Positions 54,009-62,943 of a stretch of 64,000 bases of DNA are shown piece after piece. The stretch spans positions 487,818 to 551,817 of the forward strand of contig NZ_VFIO01000003.1 of assembly GCF_007858365.1 (NCBI RefSeq), in the 5' to 3' direction. The notes under the pieces are model-generated. The model made no database searches. It was not told the DNA's origin and worked only from the letters and a program-made list of their open reading frames with translations. The DNA is from Pseudomonas saxonica (GTDB lineage Bacteria; Pseudomonadota; Gammaproteobacteria; Pseudomonadales; Pseudomonadaceae). Within the stretch, counting starts at the first letter, position 1; each line of letters begins with the position of its first letter. The translations under genes and the position numbers were made by a program.

Positions 54009-54503
54009 TCATTGCAGCGCAACAACCAGCGTTGCCGAGGCTGTAAATGCACCGGTTCTTAACTTACTGGCGGGCTTTTTAACCGGCACCGCCTCCATTC
54101 TCGGCCGGTTCGGATAGGTGAATTTGGTGGTGGTATTGAGCGCCCAGGCAGCTCCATTTATGTATAACTTGACCCCCAAATCACTGTTACTGGTCCTCAG
54201 CGAAGAGGTATCAAACGCAGCCCCCGTCCCTTGTAGCCTCAAGGTCATCTCATTGGAGGTCTGGCCTGTGCAGTTCAGTGTGTAAGGCACTACCCGCCGG
54301 TAATTAACCCCGTTGATCCGGGTCGTCAGCAGGTCGCGTCCGAACGGCACGTTGAGCGTATTTCCACCGTTAATAACGCAGGTCGGCGGCGCCACAATTA
54401 CGCCACGGATTTGCACATCGACTTGCGCCATCACCAGCGGGCTAAAGACCCATAGCGCCCCCGTACAAACGAGAAACGCCGCCGTGCTTATAGACTTGGC
54501 CAT
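54009..54503 (-). CDS. Minor fimbrial subunit, operon 2 (paralogue of 53516-53995)
   Basis: A 164-residue secreted pilin-like protein. ATG at 54503 follows a GAGG site; an upstream in-frame ATG would overlap the previous gene. The pattern PPTCVINGGNTLNVPF, YTLNCTGQT and ending TASATLVVALQ, plus the shared VEAVPVKK-type segment near the end, links it to the gene just downstream as a duplication. Confidence 0.87.
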   Translation of the reverse strand: MAKSISTAAFLVCTGALWVFSPLVMAQVDVQIRGVIVAPPTCVINGGNTLNVPFGRDLLTTRINGVNYRRVVPYTLNCTGQTSNEMTLRLQGTGAAFDTSSLRTSNSDLGVKLYINGAAWALNTTTKFTYPNRPRMEAVPVKKPASKLRTGAFTASATLVVALQ

Positions 54504-54513
54504 TATTGTGTCC

Positions 54514-55086
54514 TCACTCATAGTTGAGCCTGAAATCCACAGCGGCCCAAAACTGACCGTTAGTCAGCGCCGCCGACGTGCGCGTGGGATGGACATGCCA
54601 AATCAGCGTATCGCTGCCATGCGCCACAAATAATGGATACCCCCGTGAGCCCAGTTGCACATCGCGCCCCTCGGCATCGGTCAGACGCAAACCCAAGCCG
54701 CTAACGCCTCGCACCTTGACCAGACGCGGGTCGTCAGCATCCGCAGGCGCCAAAAACGAGACCGACACCACCGGCTGATAGGCGCTCCACACCAAGATGC
54801 CTTTGCGCTCATCTTCCAGGCTGCCCGAAGCCCGTCGGCACTCTTGCAAGCGCAATTGAAACGCAACGGGCGGGCCTTGATCACCAGGACGCTGCAACTG
54901 ACTGCGAGGTAGGCTGCCCAAGTCCACGGTCTGATACGCCGACGTCATGTCGAGCACGCACGGGGCATGATGCAAGGAGCCGGTTATGTCCAACAAACCG
55001 CCCATTCCAGGTGTATCCGCTTGGGCCTGCAACACTGGAAGAATCAGTAAAAGGCTGCCCAAAGCCGTCTTTACGTTGGCATTCAT
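54514..55086 (-). CDS. Fimbrial subunit, operon 2 (PapH/adaptor-like length)
   Basis: A 190-residue secreted protein. ATG at 55086 has a GGAGAG site. After a signal peptide (SLLLILPVLQAQAD) it has HHAPCVLDMTS and LQECRRASG with the two cysteines, and ends AAVDFRLNYE. It resembles the protein at 58441-59013 (both have long insert loops and a FRLEYY/FRLNYE end). Its role, perhaps adaptor or terminator, is inferred. Confidence 0.82.
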   Translation of the reverse strand: MNANVKTALGSLLLILPVLQAQADTPGMGGLLDITGSLHHAPCVLDMTSAYQTVDLGSLPRSQLQRPGDQGPPVAFQLRLQECRRASGSLEDERKGILVWSAYQPVVSVSFLAPADADDPRLVKVRGVSGLGLRLTDAEGRDVQLGSRGYPLFVAHGSDTLIWHVHPTRTSAALTNGQFWAAVDFRLNYE

Positions 55087-55107
55087 GAATCTCTCCGGCG
55101 CCATGGG

Positions 55108-55869
55108 CTACTCATTACGCGGGGATGCATCGAGATCCACCTTGCACACGCTGCCACTGCAACTGAATGCCAGGACCGGACGCCCGCCGTAATCATTCAC
55201 GTAGGTCAAATAGGGCGTCGCCCCCAGTGCCGCAGCGGTTGGCCCCAGAGTCAGAAAACCTTTGGGCGGCACCATAAGCGGCTCGAAACCAGCCGCTGTT
55301 TTGCCACTCTTGCTGTTTTTAGCATCGACCAGGGTCACGTAATAAGGGGTAGGGTTGTGGACTTGATAGCGGTCTGCGACTTGGGTCAACGTCAGCTTTT
55401 GCTGCCACGGGTTAGCCCGTTCCTGCTGGCTGGGCACTATTGATGCCGGGCGGTAGAACAATTTAATTCGTGTCTGCAGGGCTATTTGCAGGGTGTTGGC
55501 CTTGTCAGAGCGAGGAGGAATCTCTCGCAAATTGAAGTAATAAACGGTCTCCCTGTCTTGAGCGAGCGACTTTGCCGCTGGCAGTGCCTGAACTTTCACT
55601 TGGCTGTTTTTACCTGGCTCCAAACGTTGCACAGGCGGGAGCACGGTCAGTGGCGTAGAAATTTTGTTGCCCTGTTCATCCTCAATCCAGCCCTGTGCCA
55701 AATAGGGCAATTGGGTGTTGTTGTTAGTAATGCTCATGCTGACAGCGTCTTTGCTGCCATCAAAAATAACCCGGGTTCGATCAAGGCCAATGGCCGCATC
55801 GGCGTTACGGATCAAGCAAAACGCCACCAAGGCTATTGCCAATGGGGTGAACTGAACATTGAAAGTCAT
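55108..55869 (-). CDS. Periplasmic pilus chaperone, operon 2
   Basis: A 253-residue protein with signal peptide (LVAFCLIRNADAA) and two Ig-like domains. Chaperone signatures: IGLDRTRVIFDGSKDAVSMS at the start, YYFNLREIPPRSDKANTLQI and LQTRIKLFYRP. The C-terminal CSGSVCKVD pair of cysteines is uncommon and may form a disulfide. It overlaps the usher end by 4 bases. Confidence 0.95.
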   Translation of the reverse strand: MTFNVQFTPLAIALVAFCLIRNADAAIGLDRTRVIFDGSKDAVSMSITNNNTQLPYLAQGWIEDEQGNKISTPLTVLPPVQRLEPGKNSQVKVQALPAAKSLAQDRETVYYFNLREIPPRSDKANTLQIALQTRIKLFYRPASIVPSQQERANPWQQKLTLTQVADRYQVHNPTPYYVTLVDAKNSKSGKTAAGFEPLMVPPKGFLTLGPTAAALGATPYLTYVNDYGGRPVLAFSCSGSVCKVDLDASPRNE

Positions 55870-58439
55870 GAGGCTTGTTTCTCCATCTTGGCGCCCTGGC
55901 CCATCAGCGATTCGGGCGCAGACAAGTCGTCAGGGACTGTTTTATGGCAAGGCAAGTTGAGGGCTGTTGCGAGCCCGTCAGCAGGTAATTGAGTTGGCAA
56001 GGTCAGCGTGCAACGTTGTTGTCCGCCCCAACTCACATTCATGGTTTCCCCAGGCTTGATACCACTCAAGTAAACGCTTCCATCCTCATTCACAATCCCG
56101 GTGTCCTGCAGTTTTTGGTTTTTCACCGTCGCCCCAAATGGTGGGTATTCCCCGTCAGGAAGGCGCAGTACCGCCATGGCTTTGTGGCCGGAAATCACAT
56201 CCAGATTGCGATAACCGATCGCACCTTCGGTGAGCGTCAGTTGAGTGACCGACTGCGTGGCTTCCACGTTGGACGGCAAGTTTTCAAGATCTATGCTGGC
56301 GGCTGTTCGGTAGTAACTGCTGACATCCGAAATCACGGCCTTGCCAAACGTGTTGCTGCGGGTCGATACGCCATAACCACGCACCGGAACATCGGGCACC
56401 CCCGCCGTATCGACGAGTAAGCGTGTACCGCCCATGCTGCTGGTCCGATGCAATGCGCCGCCATGGGCCGTGAGCGTGCCGCCACCACGGGCAGAGATGC
56501 CCAGACTGGTGTAATCGTCTTCTTGCATACTGGCGCTGATGTCGAGATCCGCTTGTGCACCGGTATGACTAAAATAACCACTGACTGAGGAGTCGCTGGC
56601 CGTCAGTTGGTAGCTGTTACGCGCATCCAGTCGATCACTGAATCGACCGGTGTAACGATTTTGGTTCTGAGTTCTGTTGACGCTGGTTGTGAGGGTGCCG
56701 GACCTGCCCAGCGGCAAACTCACTGATAGGTACATCCCGGTCGTATTGTTTTGCACACCGCTGCGTTGATCCCGCTCCTGGTTACGAAACAGGTTCATCG
56801 AAAGGCTCATGTTTTTGATGTTCCCTGCACTGAAATAACGTGCCATCGACAGGTTCCAGCGCTCACTGTCAGGACGGTCCCAATAAGATTGATTGCTGTA
56901 GTTCAGGTAAACGGACAACCCGGCATCTCGGAACTGTTTGTTGAATGTGGCTGTGTAAAGCGATTTGCTACCGCCAATGGGGCCACCGAAACGGCTGGCG
57001 TCCAGGTATTCGCTCATGCTGAGAAAGTTTTTTTCCGAGAACCGGTAACCAGCAAAGGTGACTTGGCTGTCGTATTCCTCGAAAGTTTTCGAATAACTCA
57101 GCCGGTAGGAGGCTCCCGAGTAATTCTTATCTTGCAACGTGGCTCGAGCCCGAGTGGCATCGAATGACACAGCCCCAAAAGCGAGCAGGTCTCGCCCCAC
57201 CCCCATTGAGAGTGCGTTGTAATGGTTGTCAATAATGCCGCCGCCATACAGTGACCACCCATTACTGATCCCCCAGGAAAACTCACCCGTACCAAAGGTA
57301 TTACCCTGCCCCCCCTCGTGAAGATCTGAAGGCCGGCCAGCGGCCACTTTGTAACGCACAGTGCCTGGGCGGGTGAGATATGGAATGCTGGCTGATTCAA
57401 CCTTGAAGGTAGTGACGCTGCCGTCTTGCTCTTCTATGCGAACGTCCAGCGAGCCGGTAACGGCGTCATTCAAGTCTTGAATACGAAACGGGCCAGCCGC
57501 GACCAATGCCTCATATAACACTCGGCCTTGCTGGCTGATGATGACCTTCGCATTGGTTTTGGCTACGCCCACTACTTCTGGCGCATAGCCTCTTAAATTG
57601 GGGGGTAACTGACTGTCATCGGAATTAAGCGCAGCACCCGTGAACCGGAAGCTGTCGAACAAATCCGAATACAAATAGTTTTCGCCCAGCATCAGCCGTG
57701 ACTGGATGGCGGGTAATGCGCGATAGGCATAGAAACGGCTCCACTCCATCTTTTGATGGCTTTGCTCGCGGCCTTCGACGCGCCCCTGCCAGTCTGCACG
57801 CAAGCGCCATGGCCCGACATTGGCACCCACCGTGCCGTTGCCACTGACTTCATTGCGACTAGCATCATTGCCTTGGTGAATAGTTTGCGCGGTCAGGTTG
57901 TAGTCGAGCATCACCCCAGAAACACCTTCATCCCATCGCGAAGGCGGGTCCCAATTGATTGCGCTGTATTGAAGGTAAGCTTGAGGTACCGAAAGATAGA
58001 GCGTGGAGGTACTTAAATCGCCCTCAACTTCCATTCCGGCCAAACTATTGAGGTCAAGGCACTCTCCGCCTTTCCACCAGGTGAGTTCTTTTTCGCTGTC
58101 TTGTTTGAGCCCTAATTGCGCGATCAATTCGGGCGATACACAGGCCGCGCTACCTCTGGGGTCATCTTCTGGTGGGTAAAAAGAAACACGTTGTTCTGGC
58201 AGCAACTGGTTATTGATCTGCACCGACATGGGATACGTGCCAGGCAAGATAAAACCACTGCGCGAGAACTGACTTAAATCGATATTCGTGCGGTCATTCA
58301 CGTCGAGAATATCGGTATTGAATTGAACCTCCCCGCCGGCAAATGCCTCCACACTGAACGACATTAGACCTCCCAACATACCGGGAGCGAGCACCACTTT
58401 AAGGATGGGCACGTTAATAAGGGAAAACAGCCGAGACAT
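55866..58439 (-). CDS. Outer-membrane usher protein, operon 2
   Basis: An 857-residue usher. ATG at 58439 is chosen, one base after the preceding gene's stop; the longer open frame overlaps that gene. N-terminal domain with VQFNTDILDVNDRTNIDLSQ, barrel with plug, and C-terminal domains ending GGQQRCTLTLPTQ and NLPCHK. The FNTDILD start is the classic FimD/PapC form, unlike the usher of operon 1, so the two pili belong to different usher clades. Confidence 0.94.
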   Translation of the reverse strand: MSRLFSLINVPILKVVLAPGMLGGLMSFSVEAFAGGEVQFNTDILDVNDRTNIDLSQFSRSGFILPGTYPMSVQINNQLLPEQRVSFYPPEDDPRGSAACVSPELIAQLGLKQDSEKELTWWKGGECLDLNSLAGMEVEGDLSTSTLYLSVPQAYLQYSAINWDPPSRWDEGVSGVMLDYNLTAQTIHQGNDASRNEVSGNGTVGANVGPWRLRADWQGRVEGREQSHQKMEWSRFYAYRALPAIQSRLMLGENYLYSDLFDSFRFTGAALNSDDSQLPPNLRGYAPEVVGVAKTNAKVIISQQGRVLYEALVAAGPFRIQDLNDAVTGSLDVRIEEQDGSVTTFKVESASIPYLTRPGTVRYKVAAGRPSDLHEGGQGNTFGTGEFSWGISNGWSLYGGGIIDNHYNALSMGVGRDLLAFGAVSFDATRARATLQDKNYSGASYRLSYSKTFEEYDSQVTFAGYRFSEKNFLSMSEYLDASRFGGPIGGSKSLYTATFNKQFRDAGLSVYLNYSNQSYWDRPDSERWNLSMARYFSAGNIKNMSLSMNLFRNQERDQRSGVQNNTTGMYLSVSLPLGRSGTLTTSVNRTQNQNRYTGRFSDRLDARNSYQLTASDSSVSGYFSHTGAQADLDISASMQEDDYTSLGISARGGGTLTAHGGALHRTSSMGGTRLLVDTAGVPDVPVRGYGVSTRSNTFGKAVISDVSSYYRTAASIDLENLPSNVEATQSVTQLTLTEGAIGYRNLDVISGHKAMAVLRLPDGEYPPFGATVKNQKLQDTGIVNEDGSVYLSGIKPGETMNVSWGGQQRCTLTLPTQLPADGLATALNLPCHKTVPDDLSAPESLMGQGAKMEKQAS

Positions 58440-58440
58440 T

Positions 58441-59013
58441 TCAGTAATACTCCAACCTGAAACGCACCGCAGCGCGATGTGCTCCAACAACCATGGGTTG
58501 ATTATTGCCAACCAATTGAATGATGTAGTGCAGCGCCAGATCATTCGCAGTAACAGGCATCATCGGCATGGGCACGCCAGGCATACTTTCGCGCCCTTGC
58601 CTGTCGGTGATATGCAGCGCCACACCCTGTGAAGTTCCTTGTGCAGCAAATGAGCGCCCCTCGCGGTCAGTTAAACCTTCAAAGGTCACCCTTACATGCT
58701 GCCAGTCAGGCAGGTATTCCCCAGGACTTTCAGGATCGGGCCGTGTCAATGTGCAGGCCACCAGCCGCAATGTGAACGGATGAGGATCACTGTCCCCGTC
58801 CCGAATCAGCCGCCCTACAGGGACAGGATCCATTTCAATAAGTTGATAGGCACTGCCAGCATCCAAGGCACAGGCAGAGTCCACAATCTGCCCTTCTAGC
58901 GTAACTATCCCATTACCTTGATTGGCCGCTGAGGCGCTAATGAACAGCGTTGAACCAATAAGGAGAGAGGAAGTAACCGCCAACGTTGAAAGTACGTTCA
59001 CGTTAATCACCAC
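58441..59013 (-). CDS. Minor fimbrial subunit, operon 2 (between major pilin and usher)
   Basis: A 190-residue secreted pilin-like protein with signal peptide (SLLIGSTLFISASAA). DSACALDAGSAYQLIEM holds the first cysteine and RLVACTLTRPDPES the second; it ends AAVRFRLEYY. Its place right after the major pilin resembles PapH, the pilus-base terminator. The insert MPGVPMPMM is odd and may be a loop. Identity as terminator is inferred from position. Confidence 0.83.
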   Translation of the reverse strand: MVINVNVLSTLAVTSSLLIGSTLFISASAANQGNGIVTLEGQIVDSACALDAGSAYQLIEMDPVPVGRLIRDGDSDPHPFTLRLVACTLTRPDPESPGEYLPDWQHVRVTFEGLTDREGRSFAAQGTSQGVALHITDRQGRESMPGVPMPMMPVTANDLALHYIIQLVGNNQPMVVGAHRAAVRFRLEYY

Positions 59014-59020
59014 TGACTAT

Positions 59021-59052
59021 TGTCCTGCCACCGAGTTATCGGTGGCAGGACA
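59021..59052 (-). promoter_or_regulatory. Perfect stem-loop after the major pilin gene, operon 2
   Basis: Arms TGTCCTGCCACCG and CGGTGGCAGGACA (13 of 13 pairs) around the loop AGTTAT. It lies directly after the major pilin stop and before the next pilin gene, with no T run. As in operon 1, it would cut or stabilise the transcript so that pilin is in excess. Confidence 0.85.
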
Positions 59053-59057
59053 ACTAC

Positions 59058-59591
59058 TTATTGATAAGCCAGAGAGAAGTTGGTGATAGCGGTAAACTCA
59101 CCCGGGGTGATATCGCCTGTTGCAGCACCTTTCAGGTAGGCACCAAATAACAAGGTGTTAGGACCGTCCTGCAACATTTGTGGCTGAGTAGCGGTACCCA
59201 GAGTGATGACCGTGCCGCTACCGTCAACCATCATGATGCCTGCCCCACCAGCATCACCCACGATACCCAATGCCCCTGGGACCGCTGCAGATGAGGCACC
59301 CGTGAAGGTGCTGGTTACTGTCTTGTCTGTAAGGCTGCCGATATCGCAACCATTGAGTTGAATCTTGAACTCTTCAGGGCTCGAACTGCCCCCTGCGGTC
59401 AGTTCAGATTTAGCCACCTGCCCCAACCCAACAGTTTGATCAACACTTTCCGGATCGATAGAGCACGCAGCCTCAATAATAGCGCCCTCAAAAGTAACCG
59501 TACCACCACCCGCCCCTGCCGCATAAACAGCAGAACTGGAACTTGCCAACAGAATCATGGAAGCCAATGCAGTTTTTAATGAAACGCTCAT
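59058..59591 (-). CDS. Major fimbrial subunit (type 1 pilin family), operon 2
   Basis: A 177-residue secreted pilin, first gene of the leftward operon. ATG at 59591 is used: AGGGTGA precedes it, while a GTG at 59600 lacks a site. Signal peptide ends SAVYAAG. First cysteine in EAACSIDPESVDQTVGLGQV, second in QLNGCDIGS, and ending ITNFSLAYQ. The FEGAI...ACSID pattern is typical of FimA/MrpA-like pilins. A stem-loop follows. Confidence 0.93.
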   Translation of the reverse strand: MSVSLKTALASMILLASSSSAVYAAGAGGGTVTFEGAIIEAACSIDPESVDQTVGLGQVAKSELTAGGSSSPEEFKIQLNGCDIGSLTDKTVTSTFTGASSAAVPGALGIVGDAGGAGIMMVDGSGTVITLGTATQPQMLQDGPNTLLFGAYLKGAATGDITPGEFTAITNFSLAYQ

Positions 59592-59963
59592 TAGAATCAC
59601 CCTAAGATAAGATTATTAGAATCCCGGGATTATTTATTAGAGAGAATGCGCCAGAACCGATAACTTCCCTGCCATCAACAACAAACACACTTTCACGCCA
59701 CCCTCCAAACAGGCAGCACTTACCCCCATTCAAACAGGCACCGATAGACTTCTATAATCGCCTGCCCGCTTAAACCAATAAATAACACCCGTAAAGTTTC
59801 GCCGTGGTTGCACTCAATAGCTGGATCCTCCATTCCTCTATTAACGCAAACCTGGCCGGAGAGAACTTTTAGTAATCTACCCCCTCAAGGCGAATTCACA
59901 TGTAGGAATTCCCTGAAGTTTTCAAAATTGTTCGACCGAGGCACGCCCCAGGCAACCTCGGTT
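59592..59963 (-). promoter_or_regulatory. Control region of fimbrial operon 2
   Basis: About 370 bases without a gene. It holds the perfect 12-bp palindrome AATCCCGGGATT (59620-59631), about 30-40 bases before the pilin start, and a direct repeat of TGCCTGTTTG (minus strand; 59706-59715 and 59731-59740) spaced 25 bases apart, a typical spacing for two regulator dimers. No invertible flanking repeats or recombinase gene, so phase variation by inversion is unlikely. Confidence 0.55.
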
Positions 59964-59993
59964 AAAAAAAAAGCCGCGATCAGGGATCGCGGC
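59964..59993 (-). terminator. Terminator of the letAB/pqiAB operon
   Basis: On the minus strand a stem GCCGCGATC/GATCGCGGC with a 3-base loop is followed by TTTTTTTTT. It lies 30 bases after the LetB-like stop. Confidence 0.92.
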
Positions 59994-60023
59994 TTAGGGT
60001 TGGGACGGTGAGATTGGGTCGAC

Positions 60024-62327
60024 TTATTTACCCAGAGGGATTTTGGGCGACCATTGCAGCCATTCATCTTCAAATTTGTCAAATAACGGGAAAGTTTGTT
60101 CAGGTCGCGCCTGATTCCCCATTGCTGCATTGTCCGGCGTGGCGAAGGCGATTCCACCTTGCACCAGGGTTTCCAAAGATTCAGTCCGAATGGTTGCGCC
60201 TTTGAACAAGCCAAAGTCGACACCGAAGCCACTGGTGTTCCAGAAGCGGCTACCACTGCGCACTAGAGGCGCATAACGAGGCTCGATGAGGATATGCACT
60301 AGCACTCGATCGGCGGTTGCACCCAGTTCATAACCCGTGACCTTCCCTACTGTCACTTCGCGATAGGTGACCGGCACACCCTCTTTAAGCGACCCACGAC
60401 GCGCTGCGCTTAATACCAGGCTTAATCCTGCTTGCGATATAGCGGCCTCAGGAGCCTGATCCAAGGCAGTGAAGTGAGTTTGTGAGCCCAATGGTTTAGC
60501 TGCCGGCTGTACTTCAATGTACTGGCCTGTCACCAACGTTTCGAGGTTCGCGGTTTTCATCAATCCGAGCTCAGGTTTGACCACCCAGAACTGGCTGCCG
60601 ACCCTCGCAATGCGATCGGGAACTTCAGTGATGCGTGCTTGCAGCAGGACAGATTGCAGGTCGTCACTCAGGTCAACGCTTTCGATCTTGCCGACCGTAA
60701 GCCCTTTGAAACGGATAGGTGATCCGCTGCTAAGACCATCAGCACTCGCCACTTTGATGCTGATAGGTACGCCCTGCTGCATGGCGGCATCACGATCACT
60801 GAAGAGGCGAAAACGTGGAATACGCTTTTGCAAAGGCGCAGTTGCTTTCGGGGTTTCAAAGGCAATGCCGCCCGCCATCAGACTTTGCAAAGATTCACTT
60901 TTAACCTGAATGCCGCCGGTCAATCCACCCGTCAAGGTGATGCCGCTGGCGTTCCAGAAACGAGTCGAAGCATTGACGAGGTTTTCGTATTCCTTTTCGA
61001 TATGCACACCAATAACCAACTGTTTTTTGGTGCGCGAAAATTGGTAGCTCTGAACCGAGCCGACTTTGACCTGTTTGTAGAGTATTGGGCTACCCACTTC
61101 CAGCGAGCCCAGGTTATCGGTGAACAGCACCATGTGCAGGCCTGGCGATCTCAGGTCCAGGGGCGGTGCTTTGGGGCGCGCAACAAACTCTCGCTCGGGA
61201 GTGTTGCCTTTGTCACCTGGACGGATAGCGATGTAGTTACCTTTGACCAAAGCCTCCAGCCCTGTGATACCGGCCAGTGAGATGGACGGTTTGACTACCC
61301 AAAACTCAGTACCTTGCACCAGATAATCTTCAGCCAAAGGGTCGAGCGCCAATTCGGCACTGGCGCTTGTCAGGTCTGGATCTACTTTCAACGTCTTGAG
61401 GCTACCAACCTGTATACCTTTGTACATCACAGGTGTGCGACCCGCTTGAAGGCCTTCAAAGTCGCTGAGTTTGACTTTGACTTTGATGCCCGCCTGAGCA
61501 GCGTCGAAATCTTCATACAAGCGGAACGGTAAGTTGGGGTCCGTTGGCGGGCTGTCTTGACGATTCTCCGGGGTGGCAAACGCAATACCGCCGGCTACGA
61601 TGCTGGCCAGTGATTCGCTGCGCAGTTTTAATCCCGAGAGATTCGCGTCGATGCTAATCCCGCTGGCATTCCAGAAACGCGTATGTTTGCGCACAAGATT
61701 GGCGTAAGTCGGCTCGATAAAGACTTTGATCTCTACAGTGCTTTGATCTTCTGAAAGCACATAGCTTTTGACTTGCCCCACCTGAATTTGTTTGTAGAAC
61801 ACCGGGCTGCCGCGATTGAGCGAACCCAGACGATCAGCCTTAAGGCTTAAATGCAGACCTGGCTTTGCATCAGACAGGGGTGGCTCTTGTGACAGTGCCT
61901 TGAATTTACGTGCGGGCTCACCATCGGCAGGGCTGACGGCGATGTAATTGCCCGATACCAGTGTTTCAAGACCGGTGATCCCCGCTAAAGAGACGCTGGG
62001 CTTGACCAACCAGAAGCGAGTATTGGTTTTGAGGTACTGCTCAACGTCTTTGTCCATTTCGACGGTGGCAATCACGCCCTTGTTAGGGCCGTCCTCATCA
62101 AGGGCAAGGGTTTTGACCTTACCCACAGGCATGCCTTTATAGACCACCTCGGTCTTGTTGGCGACGATGCCTTCGCCACTTTCAAAACGCACCTGAATGT
62201 CGATTCCCGTTTGGGTATAGGCACGCCATCCCAGCCAACCACCGATGATCAGGGCAATGAGGGGAAGAATCCAGATAGCAGACCAATTGGAAGCCGGTCG
62301 GGTTTTAGCGGTAGGTAAATCACTCAT
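60024..62327 (-). CDS. MCE-domain lipid-transport protein (LetB/PqiB-like, multi-MCE)
   Basis: A 767-residue protein with one N-terminal membrane helix (about 17-37) and a long periplasmic part of repeated MCE domains. I count six by the recurring strand pairs such as GIDIQVRFESGEGI, LHLSLKADRLGSLNRG, GIKVKVKLSDFEGLQAG, LHMVLFTDNLGSLEVG, GVPISIKVASADGLSSG and LSLVLSAARRGSLKEG. E. coli LetB (YebT) has seven and PqiB three, so this is LetB-like. Such stacks form tunnels that carry lipids across the periplasm. The start overlaps the LetA-like gene by 8 bases. Confidence 0.9.
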   Translation of the reverse strand: MSDLPTAKTRPASNWSAIWILPLIALIIGGWLGWRAYTQTGIDIQVRFESGEGIVANKTEVVYKGMPVGKVKTLALDEDGPNKGVIATVEMDKDVEQYLKTNTRFWLVKPSVSLAGITGLETLVSGNYIAVSPADGEPARKFKALSQEPPLSDAKPGLHLSLKADRLGSLNRGSPVFYKQIQVGQVKSYVLSEDQSTVEIKVFIEPTYANLVRKHTRFWNASGISIDANLSGLKLRSESLASIVAGGIAFATPENRQDSPPTDPNLPFRLYEDFDAAQAGIKVKVKLSDFEGLQAGRTPVMYKGIQVGSLKTLKVDPDLTSASAELALDPLAEDYLVQGTEFWVVKPSISLAGITGLEALVKGNYIAIRPGDKGNTPEREFVARPKAPPLDLRSPGLHMVLFTDNLGSLEVGSPILYKQVKVGSVQSYQFSRTKKQLVIGVHIEKEYENLVNASTRFWNASGITLTGGLTGGIQVKSESLQSLMAGGIAFETPKATAPLQKRIPRFRLFSDRDAAMQQGVPISIKVASADGLSSGSPIRFKGLTVGKIESVDLSDDLQSVLLQARITEVPDRIARVGSQFWVVKPELGLMKTANLETLVTGQYIEVQPAAKPLGSQTHFTALDQAPEAAISQAGLSLVLSAARRGSLKEGVPVTYREVTVGKVTGYELGATADRVLVHILIEPRYAPLVRSGSRFWNTSGFGVDFGLFKGATIRTESLETLVQGGIAFATPDNAAMGNQARPEQTFPLFDKFEDEWLQWSPKIPLGK

Positions 62328-62943
62328 GGTCGTCGTCCGACTCCGTATTATCCCAAATCAGTCGGGGATCAAAAGTTACAGCTGCAAGCATCGTTAGCAC
62401 CACTACGCTGGCGAAGGCAACAGCGCCGAGATTAGCCTCGACGCTGGCTATCCGCCCGAAATTCACCACCGCCACCAGAATGGCGATGACAAAAATATCG
62501 AGCATTGACCAGCGCCCAATGAATTCAATAAATCGGTACATGATGATGCGCTGACGAGCCGACAAGGGCTGGTGTCGCTGCACCGAGAACAAGAGTAAGG
62601 CAATACCAACCAGCTTAAAGGTCGGCACCAGAATACTCGCGACAAACACAACGGCGGCAATCGGAATCATCCCGTGCTGCATTAACTCGATAACACCGGC
62701 CATTATCGTGCTGGGTGAACCTTGACCCAGGGAGTTGATGGTCATGATTGGCAGAAGATTGGCCGGAATGTAGAGAATGGCTGAAGTCAGCAGCAGCGCC
62801 CAGGTTCGCATCAGGCTGTCAGGTCGACGGGCGTGTACTAGCGCGCCGCAGCGGGTACATGTTTGCTCATCTGTTTCAGGGTCTTGTTTGTTGAGTTCGT
62901 GACACTCGTTGCAGGTCAAGATACCAGCATCAATCGCCCGCAT
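62320..62943 (-). CDS. PqiA/LetA-like membrane protein, second half
   Basis: A 207-residue inner-membrane protein: an N-terminal zinc-ribbon with LTCNECHEL and CTRCGALVH, then four helices (WALLLTSAILYIPANLLPIM being the first, with the family PANLLPIM). E. coli LetA (YebS) has two such units fused; here they are two genes. It overlaps the first unit by 14 bases and the LetB-like gene by 8. Confidence 0.9.
   Translation of the reverse strand: MRAIDAGILTCNECHELNKQDPETDEQTCTRCGALVHARRPDSLMRTWALLLTSAILYIPANLLPIMTINSLGQGSPSTIMAGVIELMQHGMIPIAAVVFVASILVPTFKLVGIALLLFSVQRHQPLSARQRIIMYRFIEFIGRWSMLDIFVIAILVAVVNFGRIASVEANLGAVAFASVVVLTMLAAVTFDPRLIWDNTESDDDHE

Noticed and set aside
59592..59963. Invertible fimbrial promoter (fim switch)
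   Set aside because: No pair of flanking inverted repeats at a suitable distance and no fimB/fimE-like recombinase gene in the window.
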